From assembly GCA_016794345.1 (NCBI GenBank), contig JAEUKE010000070.1, positions 62,001-126,000 on the forward strand: a stretch of DNA of 64,000 nt, in the 5' to 3' direction. Position 1 is the first letter of the stretch. Every line of letters begins with the position of its first letter. Positions 44,715 through 51,032 of the stretch are shown one piece after another. The stretch comes from Myxococcales bacterium (GTDB lineage Bacteria; Myxococcota_A; Polyangia; Polyangiales; Polyangiaceae). A program made the position numbers and the translations under genes. The notes under the pieces were generated by a model. It saw nothing but the letters and a program-made list of their open reading frames with translations. It did not search any database and was not told the DNA's origin.

Positions 44715-46499
44715 ATGGCCGACCCGTTCAAGAACCTCGTCGACATGTTCGAGAAGTCCGTGAAGAAGCACGCCTCGCAGGAGCTCTTCGGGACCAAACG
44801 CGGCGGGGCCTGGCAGTGGTCGACCTACCAGGAGATCGGCGACAAGGTGACCGCGCTGCGCGGCGGCCTCGCGGCGATCGGCATCAAGAAAGGCGACTGT
44901 GTCGCGGTCGTCTCGAACAACCGGGAGGAGTGGGCGATCCTCGCGTACGCCTGCTACGGCCTCGGCGCGGCGCTCGTCCCGATGTACGAGGCGCAGAACC
45001 CGAAGGAGTGGGCGTTCATCGCAAACGACTGCTCCGCGGTCGCGCTCGTCGCGGGCTCGGGCAAGGTCCTCGAGACCGCCAAGAAGCTCCCCGAGAAAGT
45101 CCCCAGCCTCAAACACGTCATCGGAATGGAGCTCCCGAAGGACGACCCGGACTCCTTCGCGAGCCTGATCGAGAAGGGCAAGTCCAGCCCGGTCGACGCG
45201 CTCGACCCGGAGCCGAAGGACACGGCCTGCCTCATCTACACGTCGGGCACGACCGGCAACCCCAAAGGCGTCATCCTCAGCCACGGCAACATCGTCTCGA
45301 ACGTGAACGCCGTGCAGCACATGTTGCCGATCGGCGTGGACGACCGCAGCTTGTCGTTCTTGCCCTGGGCACACTCGTTCGGGCACACGTGTGAGCTGCA
45401 CGTGATGATCTCGCGCGGCGCGAGCATCGCCCTCGCGGAGGCAGTCGACAAGATCGTCAGCAACCTGGCGGAGGTGCACCCCACGCTCCTCTTCAGCGTG
45501 CCGCGCATCTTCAACCGCATCTACGACGGCGTGAACAAGCAGATGACGGAGAAGCCGGCCATCATCAAGAGCCTGTTCGCGACGGGGATCCGCGCGGCCA
45601 CCAAGAAACGCAAGGGCGAGAGCCTGACCTTCGGTGAGTCGATCGCCCTGCCCCTCGCCAGGAAGATCATCTTCACCAAGATCGTCGACAAGTTCGGCGG
45701 GCGCCTGAAATACGCGTTCTCGGGCGGCGCCGCCCTCTCGCGCGAGGTGGCGGAGTTCATCGACGGCCTGGGGATCACCGTCTACGAGGGTTACGGCCTG
45801 ACGGAGACGAGCCCCATCGCGACCGCGAACCGCCCCGGCGCCCACAAGATCGGCAGCGTCGGCAAGCCCATCGAGGACGTGAAGATCGTCATCGACAAGA
45901 CGCAGACCGCGCCCGACGCCAAAGATGGCGAAATCGTCATTTACGGCCCGAACATCATGCAGGGCTACTTCAACCGCGACGAGGAGAACAAGGCCGTCTT
46001 CACGGAGGACCGCGGCTTCCGCACCGGCGACCTCGGCTTCGTCGACGACGAGGGCTTCCTCTACATCACGGGCCGGCTGAAGGAGCTCTACAAGCTCCAG
46101 AACGGCAAATACGTCGCGCCGGCTCCGCTGGAGGAGAAGCTCAAGCTCTCGCCCCTGATCGCGAACTGCATGGTCTACGGCGACAACCAGCTCTTCAACG
46201 TGGCGCTCGTCGTCCCCGACTTCGCCAACCTGAAGGACTGGGCGAAGGAGCAAGGCATCGACGCGTCCAGCGACGCGAAGCTCATCGAGGAGCCCAAGGT
46301 CAAGGAGAAGCTCCAGGCGGAGGTCGACCACTTCGCGGCGGAGTTCAAGGGCTTCGAGGAGATCAAGAAGGTCGGCCTCCTGCCGGAGGACTTCACCACG
46401 GAGAACGGCATGATGACGCCGAGCATGAAGGTGAAGCGCCGCGTCGTGGTCGAGCGCTACAAGGACAAGATCGACTCCCTCTACGCCGGCGCGAAGTAG
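44715..46499 (+). CDS. Long-chain fatty-acid-CoA ligase
   Basis: A 594-residue AMP-forming acyl-CoA synthetase that activates fatty acids with ATP and CoA. Signatures: P-loop YTSGTTGNPKGV, FLPWAHSFGHTCELH, SGGAALSREVAEFI, EGYGLTETSPI, TGDLGFVDDEGFLYITGR and the late catalytic-lysine region LQNGKYVAP. The AMP-binding domain covers about 25-440 and the C-terminal lid the remainder, as in FadD15-type enzymes. GGAGG lies 10 bases before the ATG. With the acyl-CoA dehydrogenase it belongs to lipid turnover, but the two genes are 30 kb apart. Confidence 0.93.
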   Translation: MADPFKNLVDMFEKSVKKHASQELFGTKRGGAWQWSTYQEIGDKVTALRGGLAAIGIKKGDCVAVVSNNREEWAILAYACYGLGAALVPMYEAQNPKEWAFIANDCSAVALVAGSGKVLETAKKLPEKVPSLKHVIGMELPKDDPDSFASLIEKGKSSPVDALDPEPKDTACLIYTSGTTGNPKGVILSHGNIVSNVNAVQHMLPIGVDDRSLSFLPWAHSFGHTCELHVMISRGASIALAEAVDKIVSNLAEVHPTLLFSVPRIFNRIYDGVNKQMTEKPAIIKSLFATGIRAATKKRKGESLTFGESIALPLARKIIFTKIVDKFGGRLKYAFSGGAALSREVAEFIDGLGITVYEGYGLTETSPIATANRPGAHKIGSVGKPIEDVKIVIDKTQTAPDAKDGEIVIYGPNIMQGYFNRDEENKAVFTEDRGFRTGDLGFVDDEGFLYITGRLKELYKLQNGKYVAPAPLEEKLKLSPLIANCMVYGDNQLFNVALVVPDFANLKDWAKEQGIDASSDAKLIEEPKVKEKLQAEVDHFAAEFKGFEEIKKVGLLPEDFTTENGMMTPSMKVKRRVVVERYKDKIDSLYAGAK

Positions 46500-46527
46500 T
46501 CGCGCTCGAGGCCACCATCGGGGGGGC

Positions 46528-48306
46528 GTGAGCGGCAAGCCTCAAGCGGAGGAAAAAGCGTGGCAAGGGGAGCGCGGAGCGTTCCCCGCCGCCGCGCTCC
46601 CCGGCGCTGCGCTCCCCGATGAGAGGGACGACGCTCCCGAGAGCATCGTCCACTTGAAGCTCGGGGCGGCGCCGCCCAGCGCACCACCTCCGCCGCCCGC
46701 CCCGGGCGCCGCGGAGGCGCGTGTCGCCGAGAGCGACGCACGCGCCGCGGAGATCGTGCAGTCTCTCGAGGCCGAGCGCGCCCGCGTCTTCTTCCAGGCG
46801 GCCGGAATCGTCGCGGTGCTCGTCGTGCTCGCGTTGCCCATCCTCCCGGGGCCTCTCTGGCTCCGCGGCGTCACGGCGGCGACTTGCGCGGCGACCGCGA
46901 TCGTCTGCGCCAGCTTCTACGCGCGGAGCCGCACCCCCGCGAGGTACACCCCACGCGCGGCCCTCACCTCGGCGCTCCTCCTGTCGCCGCTCGCCACGGG
47001 CATCATCTATTACCTGGGGCTCTACTCGGCCTCGATGACCTTCCTGACGGTCGGCATCTATTTCTACGGGACGAGCCAGTCGCGCAAGGTCGCGTGGGGC
47101 GCCTACCTGACAATCGCCGCGATCTACTTCGTGGGCACGCTCGCGATCGCGATCGATCTCTTGCCGGACCTCGCCGTCTTCAGCGTGAGCCACGTGCCCA
47201 AGGCCTCGCGGCTCTACCGCGTGGTGATGCAGCAGGCGATCTTCGGGCTCATCTTCTACCTCGCGCGGCAGAGCCGCCGCGCCATGCAGGTGGCGCTCGA
47301 GCGGGCGAAGCAGAGCGACCTCGCGGCTGCCCAGAAGGAGGCCCAGCTGCTCGAGGCGCGCGGTGAGCTCGACCGCGCGTTGCGCCCGACCGACGGCCGC
47401 ATGACCGGGCAGGTCGTCGGCGAGTTCCGCATCGGGGATCTGCTCGGGCGCGGCGGCATGGGGGAGGTCTACGTCGGGACACACGTCGAGGCGGGCGACG
47501 AGGTCGCGATCAAGATCCTCCACCCTGCCCTCCTCGCGGACTCGAACAACGTCGACCGGTTCCTCCGCGAGGCGCGGGCGACCGCGGCCATCCCGAACGA
47601 GCACGCGCCGAAGCTGCTCGACGTGGGGTCTCTGCCGGACGGCAGCCCGTACCTCGTCCTCGAGCTCCTCGAGGGCCACGATCTCGCCTGGCACCTGCGT
47701 CGCTCGCCCGCGCTGCCGCTCGTCCAGGTCGTCGAGATGGTCGAGCACACGGCGCGGGCGCTCTCCGCCGTTCGCGAGGCCGGCGTCGTGCACCGCGACC
47801 TGAAGCCCGCCAACCTGTTCCTCACCGACACGTTGCCGCGCCGCTGGAAGGTCCTCGACTTCGGCCTCTCCAAGCTGCTCGGCGACGCGTCGCTGACGAA
47901 GGAGCACGCCGTCGGCACGCCGGCGTACATGTCTCCCGAGCAGATCCACGGCAAGAACGTCGACCACCTCGCGGACCTCTATGCGCTCGCGGCCATCGCC
48001 TACCGGACGGTCACCGGGCGCCCACCCTTCGTGGGTGACGAGATCCCCAAGGTGCTGATGGACGTGCTGACACGCATGCCGGAGTCGCCGAGCGCGTTCG
48101 TGAAGATCCCGGTGGAGGTCGAGCTGGTGCTCGCCATCGGCCTGGCGAAGCACAAGAAGAACCGCTTCGCGCGCGTGGAGGACCTCGCCAGCGCGCTCCG
48201 CCTGGCGTCGACCGGCGAGCTGGATCACGAGACCCGCGCGAAGGGCTGGGCGCTCTTGAAGCAGCACCCCTGGGGCAGCGCGGTCCGCGTGAGGATGGAT
48301 GACTAG
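46528..48306 (+). CDS. Ser/Thr kinase with N-terminal membrane domain
   Basis: GTG at 46528 follows a G-run. The 592-residue protein begins with a Pro/Ala-rich tail and six predicted membrane spans at about 87-245 (FFQAAGIVAVLVVLALPILP, ALLLSPLATGIIYYLGLY, MTFLTVGIYFYG, LTIAAIYFVGTLAIAI and others), then a short coiled segment and a C-terminal kinase domain (about 295-560): GRGGMGEVYVGTHVEAG, AIKILHP, HRDLKPANLFL, LDFGLSK and GTPAYMSPEQ. The usual bacterial order is kinase first, then membrane span; here it is reversed, with the membrane block possibly a sensor. Substrate unknown. Confidence 0.88.
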   Translation: MSGKPQAEEKAWQGERGAFPAAALPGAALPDERDDAPESIVHLKLGAAPPSAPPPPPAPGAAEARVAESDARAAEIVQSLEAERARVFFQAAGIVAVLVVLALPILPGPLWLRGVTAATCAATAIVCASFYARSRTPARYTPRAALTSALLLSPLATGIIYYLGLYSASMTFLTVGIYFYGTSQSRKVAWGAYLTIAAIYFVGTLAIAIDLLPDLAVFSVSHVPKASRLYRVVMQQAIFGLIFYLARQSRRAMQVALERAKQSDLAAAQKEAQLLEARGELDRALRPTDGRMTGQVVGEFRIGDLLGRGGMGEVYVGTHVEAGDEVAIKILHPALLADSNNVDRFLREARATAAIPNEHAPKLLDVGSLPDGSPYLVLELLEGHDLAWHLRRSPALPLVQVVEMVEHTARALSAVREAGVVHRDLKPANLFLTDTLPRRWKVLDFGLSKLLGDASLTKEHAVGTPAYMSPEQIHGKNVDHLADLYALAAIAYRTVTGRPPFVGDEIPKVLMDVLTRMPESPSAFVKIPVEVELVLAIGLAKHKKNRFARVEDLASALRLASTGELDHETRAKGWALLKQHPWGSAVRVRMDD

Positions 48307-48359
48307 GCGTTTGCTGAAGAAGGCGGCGTCGTTGTGCTGGATGAGGGAGGTGCTGCTCT

Positions 48360-48395
48360 TTCACCCCCCCGGCCCCCCTCGCTTCGCGAGGGGGG
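48360..48395. repeat. C/G-block palindromic repeat, copy 2
   Basis: TTCACCCCCCCGGCCCCCCT followed by a 10-bp perfect hairpin (CCCCCCTCGC, loop TTC, GCGAGGGGGG). It lies 53 bases after the kinase stop codon, and forms a pair with the inverted copy 32 bases further on. Confidence 0.7.
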
Positions 48396-48427
48396 TGCCA
48401 TCGAGAACAGATGCAAAATTCAACGGT

Positions 48428-48465
48428 CTCCCCCCACACGCAGGAGGGGGGCTTGGGGGGGTGAA
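48428..48465. repeat. C/G-block palindromic repeat, copy 3 (inverted)
   Basis: Reverse-oriented relative to copy 2: it ends CTTGGGGGGGTGAA, the complement of the family's TTCACCCCCCC start. The two together make an inverted doublet comparable in layout to paired REP units. Confidence 0.65.
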
Positions 48466-48516
48466 ATGGCGGCATATTCGATTCAGATCGGGAGGCGGCG
48501 ACTTTTTCAGCACCGG

Positions 48517-48663
48517 GCTAGTCCCGTGGAAACGGAGTTTCCACGCTGGAAGAAACGAGTCCCCTCCGGAACAAACCGCCACTTCGCCCGAGAATTCGGG
48601 CCGCCTTCGCCCCGTCAGGGGCGGCCCGAGTTCTTCAAGAAATGATGGTTCCAGGGGACTAGC
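48517..48663. ncRNA. Structured element, possible ncRNA or small palindromic mobile unit
   Basis: GCTAGTCCCGTGGAA (48517-48531) and TTCCAGGGGACTAGC (48649-48663) are inverted with 14 of 15 matches. Inside lie a perfect 8-bp hairpin GTGGAAAC/GTTTCCAC with a three-base loop (48526-48544), and a 14-bp stem with one mismatch at 48592-48605 and 48620-48633. The arms can also fold on themselves (CGGG...CCCG on the left, GGGAC...GTCCC on the right), so alternative folds are possible. No coding potential. Whether it is transcribed, is an enhancer region for the sigma-54 promoter 127 bases downstream, or is a transposon remnant cannot be decided here. Confidence 0.45.
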
Positions 48664-48789
48664 GTCCCGAGGCCTCCTGAAACAAGCAAGGAAACATCGC
48701 GAAACGTCGGCGTCTCGGCCCGATTCACCCGAGCAGCCCGCGCCGTCCCGTTCGCGAGCGTTTCAGGCCGCCGGCTGGAGCGCCGGAGA

Positions 48790-48806
48790 TGGCACGCGCC
48801 TTGCGG
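48790..48806 (+). promoter_or_regulatory. Sigma-54 (-24/-12) promoter
   Basis: TGGCACG, four bases, TTGC: an exact fit to the RpoN consensus TGGCACG-N4-TTGC. Initiation would fall near 48816, leaving a leader of about 24 bases with AAGGA before the UspA start at 48840. Confidence 0.8.
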
Positions 48807-48839
48807 ACATCGGCTCCGCCCCCCGAGAAGGACGCGACC

Positions 48840-49613
48840 ATGCAAACAATCGCCTTCGCCACAGGCCTCGGCTCGGACGAGCAGCCCGCCGTCGCCACCG
48901 CGGCAGCCCTCGCGGCTGCCACCGGCGCCAAGCTGTTCACCGTGCACGCGTCGACAGGCGCCCCGCCGGGCGCGATGCCTCGCGCGGACGAGACAGCGGC
49001 GAAGTGGGGACACCGGATCGACAACGAGCTCATGGTCCACTCCTGTTGCGACGATCCCGCGGACACGCTGCTCGACGCGCTCAGGCGCATCGCGCCGCAG
49101 CTCGTGGTGATGGGCACACACGGGCGGAGCGGGCTCGCGCAGATCTTCAACGAGAGCGTCGCGGAGTCGGTCGCTCGAAACGTGAAGGTCCCCACCCTCT
49201 TCGTTCCGCTCCACGGAGACGGCCTCGCCTCCGAGACTGGCGCGGTCAACCTGCAGCGCCTCGTCGTCCCCGCAGGGGACGCGGTGGCGACCAAGGCGGG
49301 GCTCGAGGCGGCGGCCTGGCTCGCGCGCACCTCCGGCTCCACCGACGTGGAGGTCGTGCTCCTCCACGTGGAGGACGGGACACCGATGCCTGCGCTCGAC
49401 GCCTTGCCGGAAGGGCTGCGCGTCACGCGCCGCACCGCGAAGGGGAAGGTCGAGGACGCCATCGTGGACCTAGCGGTCGGCTACGACGCGTGCGCAGTCG
49501 TCATGGCGACGCGCGGCCACAACGGCCTCGTCGACGCGCTGACCGGCTCCCACACCGAGCACGTGGTGCGCAAAGTCCGTTGCCCCGTGCTGAGCGTGCC
49601 CCTACCGGACTGA
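48840..49613 (+). CDS. Universal stress protein with two Usp domains
   Basis: The start at 48840 has AAGGA eight bases upstream and lies behind the sigma-54 promoter; an in-frame ATG at 48789 lies within that promoter and is unlikely. The 257 residues form two Usp domains. The first ends with VVMGTHGRSGLAQIFNESVAESV...VPTLFVP; the second with MATRGHNGLVDALTGSHTEHVV...CPVLSVP, whose GHNGLVDALTGS fits the ATP-binding motif G-2x-G-9x-G(S/T), whereas the first lacks the last glycine. Such proteins aid survival of starvation, oxygen limitation or redox stress. Sigma-54 control suggests regulation by an enhancer-binding protein, a common theme in myxobacterial development. Confidence 0.88.
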   Translation: MQTIAFATGLGSDEQPAVATAAALAAATGAKLFTVHASTGAPPGAMPRADETAAKWGHRIDNELMVHSCCDDPADTLLDALRRIAPQLVVMGTHGRSGLAQIFNESVAESVARNVKVPTLFVPLHGDGLASETGAVNLQRLVVPAGDAVATKAGLEAAAWLARTSGSTDVEVVLLHVEDGTPMPALDALPEGLRVTRRTAKGKVEDAIVDLAVGYDACAVVMATRGHNGLVDALTGSHTEHVVRKVRCPVLSVPLPD

Positions 49614-49644
49614 CGCCCCCGGGGCGCTATTGTCCCGGCCGCGG

Positions 49645-50922
49645 ATGACGATGGTGAACGACTCGATGAAGGTGCCCACCTGGCTGCTGGTTGCGCTCGT
49701 CCTGGGCGCCGCATCCGCCGCCGCCTGCGGCGATGCCTCGAAGGGTCCTCTGCCCGCAAGCTCCTCCCCAGCGAGCTCCTCCGCGGCGGGGCCTTCCGCC
49801 TCGACGGCCGTGAACGAGGTCGCCAAGACGCTCGCGGCGGGCGTGAAGCTCGACGCGGACGATCCCACGACGTGCGAAGCTTGCCACAGCGCCGTCGTGG
49901 CCGAGTGGCGAGAGAGCCAACATGCCCGCGCAAACCACGCGAGCGACGGCGTGTACGCCGCGTTGCGCGCGCTCCGCATCGAGAAGCAGGGCCCCGGCAT
50001 CCCCGAGAAATGCGCGACGTGCCACAACCCGCGCGACACGAAGGACCACGACTCGGCCCCCGCAAAGACAGGCGTCAGCTGCGCGACCTGCCACCAGATC
50101 GACGGCGTGCACCTCGAAGACGGCAAGAAGGGAGTCGCCGCGCTCACCACCACGAAGGACGTTCGTTTCCGCGGCCCACACGACATCGCCGACGGAACGA
50201 GCCCGGTCCACGCGAGCGGGCCGAGCTTGCCCGAGCTCAAAGACGGCAAGACGCTCTGCCTCGCGTGCCACGGGGAGGAGAAGAACCCGGCCGGGGTGAC
50301 GACGTGCTCGACGGGCACCGAACACGCCTCCTCGGGCGAGACAAGGTCCTGCACGTCGTGCCACATGGACGAGGTGCAGGGCCCCTCGGGCCCGGTCTCG
50401 TCGCGAACGACCCACAGGAGCCATCGCTTCCGCGGCTCGCTCCTCGCCCTGCGCACGGGCCAGCCCGGCATCCTGGCCGAGGCGGTCGAGCTCTCCGGAA
50501 CGTTCGACGGCAAGCGCTTCGTCGCCAAGCTCGAGAACCGCACGGGTCACGCGTATCCAACCGGCTTCCCCGGGCGAACGGCGATGCTGGAGATCCGAGG
50601 CCTCGACGCGAAAGGCGAGGAGGTCTACAAGAACCTGGCGAGCGACCCCATGAAAGATCACCCCGAGGCGGTGCTCAACATGGCCTTCGTCGACGCCGAG
50701 GGGAAGCCCGCGCTCGCTGCGTTCGCGACGAAACAGGTGCGCGACAACCGCCTGAAGCCGGCCGAGACGCGCTCGATCGGGGTCGACATCCCCGACACCG
50801 TGGCCAAGGTCGAGCTGAGGCTGCGGTTCGTGCTCGTCCCTGGCCCGCTCGCCAAGGCCATTTCCTACGAGGGTCCCGAGACCAAGCCCATCGTGCTTCC
50901 AGCCGTCACCGTGGCGCGCTGA
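49645..50922 (+). CDS. Five-haem c-type cytochrome lipoprotein
   Basis: Starts: ATG at 49645, with ATGs at 49651 and 49666 (GGTGA upstream of the last) as alternatives. A lipoprotein signal (KVPTWLLVALVLGAASAAAC) and Ser/Ala linker precede five CxxCH haem sites: CEACH (from residue 77), CATCH, CATCH, CLACH and CTSCH. An opposed-partner motif SQHARANHASDGVY follows the first. The C-terminal third has a beta-rich domain (FVAKLENRTGHAYPTGFPGRTAMLEI). The layout recalls the cytochrome c554/multihaem family used in periplasmic electron transfer or nitrogen-oxide reduction. The substrate is unknown. It follows uspA by 31 bases and may share its transcript. Confidence 0.87.
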   Translation: MTMVNDSMKVPTWLLVALVLGAASAAACGDASKGPLPASSSPASSSAAGPSASTAVNEVAKTLAAGVKLDADDPTTCEACHSAVVAEWRESQHARANHASDGVYAALRALRIEKQGPGIPEKCATCHNPRDTKDHDSAPAKTGVSCATCHQIDGVHLEDGKKGVAALTTTKDVRFRGPHDIADGTSPVHASGPSLPELKDGKTLCLACHGEEKNPAGVTTCSTGTEHASSGETRSCTSCHMDEVQGPSGPVSSRTTHRSHRFRGSLLALRTGQPGILAEAVELSGTFDGKRFVAKLENRTGHAYPTGFPGRTAMLEIRGLDAKGEEVYKNLASDPMKDHPEAVLNMAFVDAEGKPALAAFATKQVRDNRLKPAETRSIGVDIPDTVAKVELRLRFVLVPGPLAKAISYEGPETKPIVLPAVTVAR

Positions 50923-51032
50923 CGCACCTTCGCCGAGGAGCGACGAGCGCGGGGAGTTGGGCTTCCTCTCGCGGGTCACTGGCGTACAATCAGCTCCTTC
51001 ATGCTTGCGCCTTGCGAGCGGAGATCGAGCCG

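Larger units (their letters stand above)
48307..48839. other. 533-base non-coding region with many inverted repeats
   Basis: I see no gene here. From left to right it holds two oppositely oriented C/G-block palindromes, a less GC-rich stretch, a 147-base element with 15-nt inverted arms and inner hairpins, and a sigma-54 promoter for the UspA gene. The region is unusually long for this compact window. Confidence 0.8.

Noticed and set aside
48307-48839. CRISPR array
   Set aside because: The repeats are inverted and irregularly spaced, with no direct repeats and spacers of constant size, and no cas gene is present.
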